A stretch of 64,000 nucleotides of DNA from Aralia elata (Eukaryota; Streptophyta; Magnoliopsida; Apiales; Araliaceae). The stretch is taken from the NCBI GenBank assembly GCA_034770075.1, contig CM068387.1, positions 82,312,971 to 82,376,970 of the forward strand, given 5' to 3'. Both the position numbers and the translations under genes were made by a program. The notes below the pieces were generated by a model that was given only the letters and a program-made list of their open reading frames with translations, ran no database searches and was not told where the DNA came from. Of the stretch, positions 29,001 through 44,000 are shown in pieces (position 1 is the first letter of the stretch; every line of letters starts with the position of its first letter).

Positions 29001-32000
29001 CATAGTTTACTTCCACAGCCATTATGGTAACTGTACGTGACAGAATACTTTGACTATTTAAATTGACCTTATCCGCCAGCAATCGTATAGTCTCTTTAGA
29101 GCCAGACTTGCCGCCACGGAAACTAGGAGGGAGTTTTGGTGATTCACTCAAGTTCATAGAGAAACAGTCCGGGATGACACTATATTCTTTATCAGACATT
29201 ACAGCGTGCAACAAACCCACCTGTTTAGAAGATTTATATATTGAGCAATGTATGGATTAGTGACAATTTACTGAGACAATAGCAACAATAAAAAACTGAA
29301 AATTGATTGTCATGTTGCTTAATTTACACAATAAAAACTGAAAATCAAATGTCATACAGCTTAATTTTCATGCTCTGACAAAATGATGCATCTGCAGATA
29401 ACTTAAAGAGAGAAAGAAGGAAAAACTGAATATTTGTTGGTGTTTAAGTTACTCGCGCTGACAATAACAAAATGATGCATCTGAAGATACAGTAATCAAG
29501 AAGAAGAAGAAGAAGGAACAAACAATAGCTTAAAAATATCGTCCTGAAATAATATCTCAAACACAAAAAGGGAATGTTTTCTTTACTGCAGCCAAAGTTC
29601 CAAGTCCATGTAACAAATCCTCAATTGAAAGGAAAACACTGATCCAAGAACTAACATGTCTAAGCTGTGATGCTCACTTACCAACATGTGAGAGGTAAAA
29701 TCAAAAATTATCCACAACAAGAAACTATTTAAAACTGATATGAAACAATGTATTTTACCACATCAACTAAAAACTTTAATATCAAAGTTCTTCACCATAT
29801 ACAAAAGATGCTTCGACTATATCAGTAAATCAAAAACATAAACAACTAAAGTCACGCAAAGAACACAAACCTTTACTTCCAAAGAAAAATTTGGAACTTT
29901 CCGGAAAATATCTCTTAGACTACGCCTCACATAAACATGAATTTCTCGGCCTTCTCGTATCATAGGTTTACCTAGATAACCATCGATTCCTACAGCCATA
30001 TTGATTCCTAATATCTGCAAATTGAAGCCAGAGTCAAGTAATTTCACCTACTAAAGCTTCATGTTCGATACTACGAAGTTTTACCTCCGCATCAAGGATG
30101 TCAAGATGGACAGCTGAAGGGTCTTTCTCAGGGCATCCATGCCAGCTAAATTCATTTGTCACCCTCAAATGGCCCAGATCAAGCTGTATGAAACTGCATC
30201 AAAGATAGATAAAGACTTTATAAGCATTGGGGAAAATTAAGTACCATAATTTCCAATGGTTCAGGTCATAATGAAATCTGGATGTTCAATACTTCAATAT
30301 CTAGTATTTAGAGAGTATAGAAGCAAAAGATACATGCAGCACATTAGATAAAAATATAATCAAGTAGGAAATTTGGTGCCGTGGCTGAAAGTGAAAATTG
30401 TTGCACAAGTGTATGAACATGACAAAAGAGAGGCAAGAAAAGTCATTTGACAAAAATGTACAAAACAACTTAAAAGTTTTAAATTGAAGAAATCAATACA
30501 AATGTGAAAAAGTGAAAAATAAAATAGAGAGAAAATGACCAAGGGGCATCGATGGAGTTTCCTACTATCACTATAGGAGCACTTGTATTCCTGTCAGTAA
30601 AAAGATGCTCAATATGTTGGTTGAAGATGTAATATAAGAGATAGAAAGAAGATGTATTTGTCATACCAGACAGAGGAGAAAAATTAACAAGTTGGTTCGG
30701 TGAAGCAACACTTTTTAAAGCTCATAAATTTAGCATCAATCAACCTTTGGGAAATTATAAACTAGTGTATGTGGAATTGTGGATTGTCTAACACACCAGC
30801 GAAAGTATAATTACAAATAAACGTGTGGATCACACTATCACTCAAGATGTCCTCTCATAACACTTTAGTAGCTTGATACCCTAGATCTGTTACATTATTG
30901 AAATACAGCTTACGAAAAGAATAGGTCGACCTTGTCATAATTAATATTCTTAGACCAAATAATCTCTAAAATCATTAATATTGTCAAGGAATTCACTTCT
31001 TTCGATTGTGCCATTTTGAATACTCTGCAAGTAGTGGGATGGCAAATAATAAATTCTAATACTTCATAACTAATAATTTTTTGACAAAAATCAAGTTGTA
31101 GTACTAATTATAAGAAGAGAATTTAACATATATGCATACATATAATTTATACTACACATATGTGTACTAACTAAATTTTACTTGAGCTTGGCTACCTAAG
31201 AGCACAACTTGTACATTTTTAACTTGGGCTTAGCTATACTTAAGCACATCAAGTATTTATTTGTTTTCTTCATTCAAAATCTTCTTTATTATCAAAAAAG
31301 AAAAGGTTTGTCAGTGAGATGAAGGTGAAGATTCATAAGTGAATAAAGGTTCGTATGAAAGTGAAGATTCCTATGCGTAAAAGCCCGCTTTAGTTCAGCA
31401 ATGAAATTATTAACACACCTCTGAATTATAAGGTTAATTTTGGTCTACTCTACTTCTTGTAGATGTAAGAGAGTGGTCTAAAAAATGTAGAAAATATTCT
31501 CAATACTAGTAAGAATTGTTGGAGAGAATAAATGTTATGTGGGCTAACGATTTTCTCTCTCTCACTTCAATATTAGTGTTAAGAATTTTCTCTATTTATA
31601 TATCTATACATAAACATATATACAATAAATACATCACAAAGGCCATAGAGGGAGTGAGAGATAGAGAGTGGTACTTTTCTCTCTCTATATTTCACACTCT
31701 ATTAATATTCTTTTCTTGGTCAACATCTGAGCTCTAATCCCGCACTTTGGAGAAGACAGGCATGGGTTGAAGCATCTTACTTTTTTTTGTTTTCCTTTTT
31801 AACTCCTCTAAATCAAAAAGTAAGTTTAAAGGGTAAAATGGCCATTAACTCCTCTAACATTGAATTGTCAGTTTCAATTTTATCAAACCAGGTGGTTAAG
31901 TGGAGATTTTCTAGCCATAGGTGGGGAAATACAGATTGGCATAAACTACAGGTAGGAAATTGCATTTTAGCATAAAAATATTTAAGTTTATTTTAAAATT

Positions 32001-35000
32001 TATACATTTCATCCTAATTTTTTCTTTAATTTATAATATATCACATTTGTTAAACCACGACTCTAATCTAGACCACTTCATTACATTTTTCAAGTGCTAA
32101 ATGAACTTCACCAAAATAATAAATTTGAAATTTAGTTAAAGAATTATCTAAGAAATGAAAACAAAGATAAATTTAAAATAATGACTAATAATGGTATTTA
32201 ATGACTGTATTAAAACTCAACAATGCTTGAAATGAATTTGTTATGCCTTATAAGATTTACCACTTAGAATATTTAATTCCAATACATATTTTACATAATA
32301 TATATACAAATATGTAACAAATAAACAAATAAATAAATAAAATGGTTTAGGACAACGCCTAGGAGCACCCTCTGCCGCCTACCGATTTTTAGGACACTGG
32401 TCATTATGTGGATGAATTGGTCAACCTAAAAATCCGAATAGTTGAAAGGTGAAGTGGTGCTTTAACAAGTAGGACAACATGTTTAGTTGTGACAAGTATG
32501 CTTTGTTATGCAGGAAATTCGAACGAATATTTCTAGCAACAGCAAAACATCAATCAACAATATTTTAGGAAAAATTAAAATCACTAGAAGCATAGATAGC
32601 TAGGAGGTGCAAAAAATATAGGATGCTAATTCGAAATTGATGCGCAAATAATATATAGAAATCTAAACATCTCTACTGCATTAATAAAGTCCTCATAAAG
32701 TTTATATAGAAACTAAGCATCTTTGTTGCATTAATCAACATGTTGATCACTTCTCACCATAAATGTCATGCCATCAATTTCTAAAAATAAACAATTAAAA
32801 TGAAACAGATGGAGAATAGTTTTAAGAACTACTAACTCTTTGCTCATAGAATTCCTTGGTACAATAATTATTGGAGTGTCCAGTGAAAGGTCTAGTTTTA
32901 AAGCAGAGGCTCCATCTATCTCATACTTCTCAATCAACCACTCAAACCCACCAACCTTGTCCACATATTTAACTGCTTCTTCAGTATGTGGAGTCGCAAG
33001 TTCCATAAAGTATGTAGTTATCTGCAAAACCATGAAGGCTAATTAATATGTCTACAGTTCAAAACTATAAAAACAAATATTGAGCTTAAAATAGCGGCAA
33101 CGCTTAACAGAAAGCTAAGTAATATAAATAAAAATATCAATCAGTTCACTAACATCAACAGACAAACTACAGAAAACTTGACTAGACTCAAAATTGAATA
33201 ATGAGCTAATGACTACAAATGACAAATACAAACTTACCTCTTGGACAAACCTATAGAGGAAAACAATTCGAACAGCAGACAGACGGCCATTCAAGCTATA
33301 ATCAAACCCTTCATAATCCTCATCCTCAGCACTATAAGAATTGAATGTAAACTGAGAGAGAGAGAGAGGCAGTGAATAAGCCAGTGAGAGAGAGAGGATC
33401 ATAGTACAAGCTCATAGAACAGTTAACAAGTGAACCTAAGTATGCAATCTGATAACTTTAATTGACGGAAATGTAACGTACCTGGATGAGGGATTCAGCC
33501 CCTTGATTGCGTATATCACAAAGCCAACCCCAATAGTGCTCACTGCCCAGTGACAGATCGCACAACCTGAAGTTTCCTAATGTGCCTTCAATGGATATAG
33601 AACTGGGGTGAACCTTCAAAAAAGGGGAGCAAGAATTGATAAAAACTCCAAATTCACGCAACGAAACAGTAACTAAAAAGATGAAATATCACAAATATAA
33701 GAAAACCTTGTTAACTGGAGAAAGCAAATAGATCCTTTTTCTTTTTACCTTAAGATCTAAGATGAAACTTTCTTGCACAAACATAGCCAGCTGAGAGCCA
33801 TCCTCCTTGTTGAGAAACACAGTAACACTGTCGACATTCATCTTCAAATAAAAAACAGCACGACCTTTCCCATATCCCAGAAGCCCATTAACAAATGTGT
33901 TCCCTTGTTCTTCTATCTTGTTTTTGTTCTTTGACAATTCTTCATCCAAAGTCTTCTCTGCATCTGGTACACTTACCCCACCATTTGCAGCACTCAGATC
34001 AAAACCAAAACCAATTAAAGCAACAAGCGTAGGTCTGTTGCAAAAGAACTCCAGTTTGGACATGCGGATACTCATCTGAAGAACATCAACCAATGTATAC
34101 ACATAATTAGATTATTTTTTTGGCCTTTCAAGTCTTTTATGAACTTTATAAAGTTAATTTCAGTACCTGTGAATCAATACCATCATAGTCAGGTGAAGTA
34201 GAACTCCTGGTCGAGAATGAAAGCGAAACAAAATTTGAGTCATCAACGTCTTGGGCCTCATAGAATACATCAGTTGAATTACTTCTTCCTTTTCCATGAT
34301 CCTTCTCAGTAATTAAAACGTCAGCGGAATCAGGGAAAGATAAGAAATCAGGCAAGGCATCCTTGAAAATATCATCATCCTCAGTTGATGATGGCTCCTT
34401 CTCATGAGGATCTAAGATACTATGGGAGGCATATGAATCGTCATTCTTCTGTACAGAGCAAGCTAAATACTGTGGAGACGAATTTGAAGAGCCTTGAAGT
34501 TCATCTTTGATTTTCAAAGAATGCAGCTTCATCTTGACAGTTAAATCACCTTCGCAACGAACAACATGCACCTGCAATGAAACATGAAACACTTCAATTT
34601 TACTCATAAAAACAACGAATATTTACAATTCAATCTGCAGAATTCCCTTGAGAGACTAAAATCCCAAGAAAAAAAAGAAGGAAATATCAAGTTCTAACAG
34701 TAACCTTAAGAGGCTGAAGTTTGAAAAAAGGACAAGCCATAGAATATACTTAGAAACCATAGATAACCGCCAATTGGCATTTCAAACTAATCCCGCAGTT
34801 TAAGGTTATAATCAAGAAAAGCAGTTTAAGGTTATAATCAAGAAACTTCAGCCAGAAAAGTTACTAAATCGTTGGGATAATTACATAAAGAACAAAAGTC
34901 TTCAAAAGAAATAATCCCAGAAGCTATCGTCTGAGCAAAAAGTCTAATTTTAAATTTCCAAACAGAATTTTAAGAGTTCAACCAGAGGGAGTAAAAGGAC

Positions 35001-38000
35001 TATTATGAGATCAACCAACCATACATACCTTTCCTCCACCAGCAAGAATCTCCAGAATTAATGTCTCTTCAAGCTCTCTGTGCGCCTCATTTGCAGCCTG
35101 ATATGAGATAAAAGGAAGAGATAAGGAATAGTAGCGGAAGAAGAGAAATTATTGTTAGAGTTTATGCCCTAGAGGCCAATTCTTTGATGTAATTGCTTAA
35201 CATTTCTTTTGATATTATATTTGATTGAATAAATGAATTATTTTATTATGGTTTTATTTACTGCATTATATAAATGATAGCATAATAAAAGTCCTTAGAG
35301 TAATGATACAAATTATATAGCTTCAAGTATGTGACTTGAACATGAGATTATATAATTACAATTAGTATCATTACTCTTAAATGTCCCTAGTCGAGTATCA
35401 TTGTTAATGGGACAACAATGATACATTGAGACTAGTATGTGGATTGACTGATGGTCAAATCTCATTGGTCATAAATATATGAGATATTGAGTCAATGCAT
35501 AGGTACATGTAAGAGAACAATGTACTGGACAGACCCACCATGAGAATTCTACGTGGAGCATTATGCAAAGTGTCATAAACAATTCTCATAGTGACAATGA
35601 TGTAATGATCCTCCGTCTTGAAATCACTATATTACTACACGGGAATTTATATACTTTGATATCATCAAAGGTCACCTTTAATAGGGTGGACAATAAAGGT
35701 GATTATTGGGTACATCATGAATCGTGTGAGGAATATGAGTGATCAAGATGGAATTTAACCCTCCTATATATTAGGGGTGATATCCATAGGCCTCTTGACT
35801 GAGTAGGACTATGAAATGCATGGTCATGCTCAAATAGTGATTTGTTTCATATAGTCTACTCATTGATCAAGAAAACTCAGATTAAATTATGAAGGGTATG
35901 ACACATTCCATGCCTCGAGTTTAATCTAGAATGTCAAGGTTAAAAGGATTAAATTACATTGAAACATTGGTCACGAAAAGGTTGCATCGAATCACTGATC
36001 TTATTATTACTTGGGTAGCAGTAATGCATTACTATATGCCGCTCACTGTTTATAATTTTATAATATGATTTTAAAATTATTGTCAACATAATAATAACCT
36101 ATAGGGTCACACACTTAGAACGTAATTAAAAGGGAATTAATTTAAATTGTAAGGATTTAAATATGTCAATATGATTGATAGTATTTAAATTACGAATTTA
36201 AATTAATAGGATAATTTGTATATATATGTATATTAATTAAGTAAGACTTAATTAAGATATAATATATATAAATTCGGATTTTACTTTTCTAATTGGATTA
36301 GATTTTGGTTAATTCTTTTTGACTGCTATATATATATGATATATCAGCCGTTTTAAATGTGTGTAAAAAAAACAAAACCCTAGCCGTTTTAGAAAAAAAC
36401 TAAAGAGAAAAACTTCAGAAAATCCAGATCTTGGCGGCTAGTACCGCAGTTCTCTTTGCTGCAGATCGTGTGACGATTCGCGGGGCGTTCGTGTGGATAC
36501 CGTAGAAGCGTAGTTCCATTGGATTGCGTTGAAGATTCGAAGTTGTTCCAGAATTTTCCATCATCTCCATTGAAGCTCGGATAATCGGTAAAACAAATCT
36601 AAACCTCTGAATTAATATGCTTTCGCATGGATTCTGTTTTAGGATTTCGAAAATTGTTTTAAAAATTTTAAATTCCACTGCTTTTATGTGCCGAAATCCC
36701 TACAATTATTTATCATATTGTGTACATGCAAGTTGCAACTGGATATAAATGAGTTAAACTATAAAGCTCAACATTTAAAAACATATTAGTCTTAAAACCA
36801 CTTATGAAACGAAAAATGCTCTAGAAGAAAATGTAACACCTAACCTTTCCATATATTGATAATTTTGTTTCTACTAATGTCCCGTTAACAACAAGGTCAG
36901 CTGTTGCCAAGTTAGCTGGCCGAGGTCCCGCAAAGACTGTCACATCATCGTGTTGTCCAAGTACGTCAACAGAAGGAGGGGCCTATATCAAGCACATATT
37001 TAACATGTCGTTTTATACTTGATATATAGCGGGTGAAGAAAAAACAAACACAAATAAGCAAAAATATCATAGCATCGTACAGAAGCTCGATACGTGGCCT
37101 GTATAAGTCCCCTAGACCAAGTAGCCTTCTCCTCCTCATCCCGAAATTTTATTATCAGAGTACTGAAAGATTCCAGAGCCTGCACAAAAATAAAAACAAC
37201 AATTATAATTCGAACAAATATTAATTGAGAAGTATCTTCACTAAGCATACAAAGACATCAGCATAGCCATAGCACATCAAAACGTACATTCATAACTCTA
37301 AAAAAAACTCCCCAAAAGAAGGCACTTCCAAAGTATCACAAATTTTATTTCTTAAAAAATGCAGAATGTATAAAGGAACAGAAGGCATCAACTTCTCATC
37401 GCAATTTCAAGAACAAATAAATATTAATAAAGCATCAATATATTCATATTTTCCTTTCACAACTTTTTTCCTATTTTTATGGTTTTATCTCTATCAAATG
37501 ATTGTACCTTTCTCTCACTAGAGAACTAAACGGTGCATGAACAAAGTGATAGGACGGAGTAAGAAAAAATTAAAGCTTGATCTTATTGGCAAGTACAGTA
37601 TTGCTGAATTCTTGCATACTAAATGGGAATGACATAGCATGATAACAATTTACAGTTTAAATTCTTTCTATAAGGAGATTAATTAAATAAAGCATTATTA
37701 ATTTACACAAGGATACATAATACAACATGAACTGTCTGACCTAATTGGCTTCTTATGAATAATCACCCTTTTTACAATATAAAAGAAACAAAGTTAAGCA
37801 CCCAAGGAAAATAAAGAACAATAAGATTCAAAGGGGCAATTGGGTGAAGTTAGCATGACCTACCTTCTGGGTATCCATTCCTCTGGCACTAACAGCGATA
37901 CAAGATGGTGAACCTCCAACATTGGTTGGAGGCACTTCAAATACTTGTTTACCAGCCATGCTGCAGAAATTTCAACATCAAAATACAAATTGAAGATGCC

Positions 38001-41000
38001 CAGAGAACATTCAGTTTCTAGACATACACTAAAGAGAGAGGAACCAAAAAGTTATGCCTTGCTGACAAATTAGCAAGAATGGAATTAAAACGCAAGGAAA
38101 GAACAACATTTACCTCGAACACCTGTGATAACTCTGGGACATTTCAGACTCCAATACATAAAGATAAAATTCAGACAGCACAAGAAAACAAGGCTGCCAT
38201 GCAGCAACAGAATAGCCAATTCCCTAAGTACAAAAATATATATATATTTTTAATAGGATGTCCAGGAAGACAAAGGCATTTAATATAGGAGCTGATTTTG
38301 GCAGCAGACATCATCTTAAGACGCACCTTCCAAACAAGGATTTGAGCCTCAGCTGCAAGATCTGGGGGATTCCAGGGTGCAAGTTCAGCTTGGAAATTTT
38401 CACCTACAGGTTGAGTGCAATTTTGCATTGTACCATAGAGTATATTTAACAATTCCATAATACGGGAATATCTGACTGGTGAAAAGTGAATGCCAAGGGT
38501 AGGAACTTGAACGGAGATGCGCGTTGATGGGTGACTTGGATGAGGCACTTTAATCTTCAAAGACAAACATAAAGCAAAGCTCATGATAAAAATGTTGAAG
38601 TCAGCACAACAGCCAGAATAAGCTTTCTACGTTATTCAATTAAATAATAAGCAGTTCAAGGAAGAAATTATACCTGATCAACAATTACAGCCATTCCACA
38701 CCTATCAACGAGAGAATAAAAGTTATCAGCATCTCCAAGATCAGGAGATGGAGAGGGTAGACTGTCAAAACTTGAAGATGCCAGCGTACAGGTCTGACTT
38801 TCAGAACCACAATCCATAAAGAAGGCAGCTATATCCCTTCCCGATATATAAAAACGAGAATATAGACTGTGCCCCTGATCACTAGGCTGAGCCTCCTGAA
38901 ATAAAAACAAAAATATTTGAGTGAAGCTAACACAGTATCAAAGAATTTTGAAAACTAAAGTGAAAGCATACCTTAGTGTGCAATGTAAAATGACCAAAAT
39001 CCAAAAGAAAATGGCTATCATATGTGGAAGAGGCACAAGTTTTTATAGGAACTCTAACTTTTGGAGCATCAAGATCAATATCAAGAGCAAATCTGCGACA
39101 GATAAATTATATAAACAAATATGTATCAGTATAAAAATATTAGCCTTTCATAAAACAAACAATCAGGAGTAACAGAAGAACATTAAAGTAAGAAACTTAC
39201 TCTAATGTCGTTGCTGAAACAAATAACAATTACTACTGATTATGATGCCCTTAACCAGAAGAAAATCATAACTTTTTTATGATGAAAGAAGATTATACTT
39301 TAGGAAGGAGATAAAGATAAGATACAATGGACAAGAAGTCCACCAAACAATCAAACGTGCAAACCAAAAACAAAAATAATTTAAAAAGAAATCCATAGAC
39401 AAGCCCAATCCCTATGAATATCTGACTTAGTTAATCATGGAAGGGCCCCGTCGCCAATGCCCATATAGATGCCAAAAGAGACTTTCTTAGAACCATGCTG
39501 CATATATTGTAGTGAGGTATCAACCCACTTGTAGTGACACATGTACAAGTTACAAATAAATACTAACCATGGTTCAAAGCAGCAGACGCGTCACCAAAAT
39601 ATCGGCGTATCAGTTTCGGTTCTTTGGTCACCACTCCGATAAAGAGACATGAATCGTAATTTCAAGCATCGTCAAAGTAAAGGTCGTGTGTAGTTGCAAT
39701 TTCGCCGTAGCCGAAAGAAATAACAGCGTAAAGGGGAGAAATAACGACATAGCGGGGAGAAATAACAGCATAAGAGAGAAACTGAAATAACAGCGTAACA
39801 GAGGGACTAATAATAAAAGTAATAATATTCAAAGTTGGGACTCTTTTTATGAGACAAATGGTATAATAACAATAAATAAATATGTATATTAACTTATTAA
39901 AAAATAATAACAACAATAAATATTAATAACGAGAGTAAAGGGGTTTAGGTCCTTTGGAACCTGACTCTCTTTGGCATCAGGTGATTAGAAGCAAGTATGG
40001 AATTCAGCAGAATGGGATGCAAATCCTTGTCCTTCTTGTGTTACTTATTCTCCTTGGTCCCAAGGTTATACTTCCTTTCATTTTCTTATTCGTTTCCAAA
40101 TTGGTAATGGCATGAAAATTCGATTTTGGGAGAATATTTGATAGAAGATGTTCCTCTTTCAATAGCTTTTCCTCGTCTTTTTTACCTCTCATCTGAGCAT
40201 AACTCTCCTATTTCTAACTTCTATACATGGGAGGGAGATTAATTCTCTTTATTTATTCAACTTCTTAATTCAGCTTCCTTTTCTCGATCATTGGATAGGC
40301 GTGTTTGGTGTTTTGATTCTTCGGGAATCTTCTCAAGTCGTTCTTTCTTCACTTACTTATTGGGTTATTGTCCAGTTGCCTCTTATATTTAGAAAGCAAA
40401 GGCTCCCTCAAAAATTAAGGCTTTTATGTGGTCCTTAACTCTTGGTCGACTTAATACTAATGATATGCGTCAAAGGCGTAGGCCTTACAAATCTTTATCT
40501 CCAGATGTGTGTGTAATATGTTTGAAGGATAGTGAGTCTCATTCTCATTTGTTTCTTCATTGTTCGTTGGCTTGGTGGTTGTGGCGCTGTTTATTTAGTG
40601 TGATGGGGGAAAGTTGGATATGTCCCTCTTCGGTGGAAGATCTTTTACTATGCAAATTCAACGGTTTTGGTCATACAAGCGATAAGGAGGATCCTTTGAA
40701 GATATGCATGTTTTGTTATTTTGTGAGGGATTTGGATTGAGAGGAATGCTATAATTTTTTTCGATCGGAATACAAATATTGAGTTACTTTAGGATAAAAT
40801 ATCCTTCTTTGTTTCTCTCTGGGCTCATGCAATGGGAGCTTTTGAAGGAACTTCTTTATCCGATCTTGAAAGAGATTGGCAGGCAGTGCTTCATTAATAT
40901 TAAGTTTTTCTCATTTTTGTTTTCTTTATTTTCTGTTGGGAGGACTTTTTGTTCCCATCATGTGTTGTAATTTTCTCTTCTAATCAATAAAGTATTCTCC

Positions 41001-44000
41001 TTTTACCAAAAAATAAAATACATACTAACTTATCAAAAAATGATAATAGCTATTACTGACTAACGAGAAGAGGATGATAATGTAGAGCAGGAGTTGGAGA
41101 AAGATTGATTTATAACAATTAAACTTCTTTTATTGCCTTTATATACTTTTTAGAGTGTCTAAAAAACTTATTGTTCAATTATAATATGATATAACATTAG
41201 ACAAGTATGTGAGATGTTTGTATTATCATTTGAAAAATGCTATGTATATTAGATGGTATATTTGTGTTAATCTAAATGATCCATTTTGTTGCTCTTATTA
41301 TTTAGAATTTTTTATAATTTTTTAAAAATATTAAAAGCTCCTAACTAGCGGAAAGGTGTGTATCCCGATACCAAAGCCGATACCGATACCAAGTCTGAAA
41401 TAAAAATCTTGGCCGCCGCCGCGACTTTGAACCATGATACTAATAGGGCGCATAAGAGAGAACTGGAAGTTTTTGGTATCATGAAAAACCATATAGATAT
41501 ATTAAAAATGAAGAACAGCACTTTGGGAAGAACAATTTGAAAAGAAAACCTGCTCTGTTCTTCTAAAACCATTTGAAATTGCTCTTGAGCCCTACGAGTC
41601 ACCTTCTCAATCTTATTCTGCATTTTCCGATAGATTTAAATTAGTAATTCTTCATAAGATAATCGCTGTATATTTTATGCATTTCATGACATTACCTGCA
41701 AAGCAGTGGCAGTTTCCAATGCAAGGGTAGGACTAACTGCTTTACTTCTCTTCAAGAATTCTAGAAAACGATCATAACTTTCCATGAAAACCTGGAAAAC
41801 AAGTTTAAAAGAAAAAAAACCTTGTATTTTAAAACGTTGACTAATAATGAAGAAGTAAAAGGAAAAAACATCAACCACCAGGCCTGTAAAATTGATGTAC
41901 ATAGCCTAAAGAAGTGAACATCAAAAAGTAACTCCAGGGTAAGAATAAGCTCATTAAAAACAGCCTGCCTGGTTGCCTCACATACTATTTTCATTGAGGT
42001 CATTTTCTTTTTCGCGCGAGAAAGGACAAAACCTGGGTACATAGAATGTATTACTCTGAGCGCATAGATATATGAAAATGATACCTATCCCCTCTAACCC
42101 AAAAATGCCTACCTCTATATAAGAAACAGCCCAGGAAAAGTATATACAATTACTATCCAAAAATCGATATCAGAAACAAAGGTCCCAGGGACACTTCATC
42201 AAGCCAAAAGTATAAAGAGACTCGAAACATTCTATGTACCCAGGTCTCTCAATCTCCCTTCAACTTCAAAGAAATGATTGTTTCTCACCCTCCTAATAAT
42301 CAACTGCAAACAATGTAGAATAAGATTCCATCTCCTCCACTCCATCCCTAACTGGACTCTACACACGTTAGGCAACTGTCTCACCAGAAAGGCATAACCC
42401 ATACGATTCCATGAAGAGAAAACACCAAACACCAGAAATCACCTGGCACCTTACAATGAAAAAGTAGATGACTGACTATCACCTCAGCCTTACACAAACA
42501 ATTCCAGTTTACAATGAATCTCCCCAGCTTTAACAGAGGCTATCTTGATCAATATTGTTAGTTTAGAGAATGTCAGAAAGAGAATAAATAATAGTGAATC
42601 CGTTGTAACTTCTATTCAAATGAAGAATCTCGGGTAGTGGGTACTCTAACATATATAAACTAACCCCAAAAAATTTTTTGTTTGGTTGATTAAACTGACA
42701 CCAGAACTTAAGACAGTTATAAAAGACCAAAAGCCAAACACTTAAACCAGCCAGTCATGTGCAACTGACCAGGCACCCTAACCTCACCGACAGCCAGTCA
42801 CCCTCAACAACAGGCCACTTCGTCACAGCCCCAAAAACATCACACACAGCAATCGGCAGGTTACCCTCTGCTAGACACCTTATAACAGAATTACACCCTA
42901 AGGTTTTTACAAGGAAACAAGGCCACCCATGGGAGAGCCCTATTTACTAGATACCCCTCCACATAAACTATAGCTGTAAACAAACCAGACTGTCAATAAG
43001 CCCAGCCCAACTCGGCTCGACTAAGCTCAACTCAGATCTTGTTAAACGAGGCAAAGCTCGAATAAGCTACTTTGCCGATTTAGTTAAACAAGTCAAGCTC
43101 GAACAATGTGGTGCCCGGCTCGAGTAAGCCCGACTTGTTTAGCATTGAATTAATTATTTTTTTTTTATTTTATAATAATAAAGTTAAATGAGTCAGGCTT
43201 AAGCTCAACTAAGCTGGACTCACTTAAGCCCGGCTCAAGTTCGAGGTCGACTCGATAAATAAGCCCTGTCCGTACACCAAATCCCAAGCTTGAATATAGT
43301 CCAACTCGACACTGCTTGTTTAACTTTAAACGAGCTTGAGCTCAGCAAACCAAAGCCCGCCTTGACTCGGCTCATTTACAGCTCTAAAATAAACTCCCTG
43401 CATCCTTGCCCATATAGAGGCCTAGGTCCCATGATATGAATGGACCAAAAACTATCAACTACCATGAGGTGGCTCAACATCAGCTAAATGAGGAGCGCAT
43501 ACACTTCATGTGACTCCCAATCCAAAACATTTCTCATGAACAAAGAATTGCATACATACCCCCTATCTACATTTGACCTAAAAAAATGTGCAAAAGAAGT
43601 ACGAAAATGTACATGATGAAATATATAGAAAAGAAAACATTTGAAGAAATTTTACTAAGAATCTGATAGATGATGTAATCAATCTACTAGGCATGATAGA
43701 AACAAAACGAAAAACGAAAAATAACAAACAAACAAAAATTAACAAATCACCGTGACATGGCAAGGAGAAATTGTTGCTGAAAGCCGCCAGTCAACATTCT
43801 CCCCAACTGGTGAATATACAAAACTAGCAGCTAATGCATTCACCTTCTGCTCACTACAGCCACTCTGCAATATGAAGAGATACATAGATAAAGCCAGGCA
43901 AGCATCAATCATGTCACCCAGTTGATTTGATTATAGTCATAACATCACTTCTAACTGAAACAGAGAAATTATGAAGCACCAAAAACCCAAAATAGTTTTC

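Noticed and set aside
36415..36678. 87-codon minus-strand frame
   Set aside because: It lies wholly inside the solo LTR and has no domain character.
37000..37248. Open frame continuing past exon 23 (ends in a Cys/Tyr-rich tail)
   Set aside because: It reads through the GTACGA donor after ...TYRAS. Splicing to exon 24 restores the family sequence, and the read-through tail has no family match.
38171..38326. Open frame running past exon 20 into the intron
   Set aside because: The donor after LVWK joins exon 21 (GIGYSVAAWQ), which is the conserved PH-like start. The extension is intron.
40779..40970. Separate 63-codon plus-strand gene
   Set aside because: It is the 3' end of the nested LINE, just before its AATAAA-like signal and A-rich tail.
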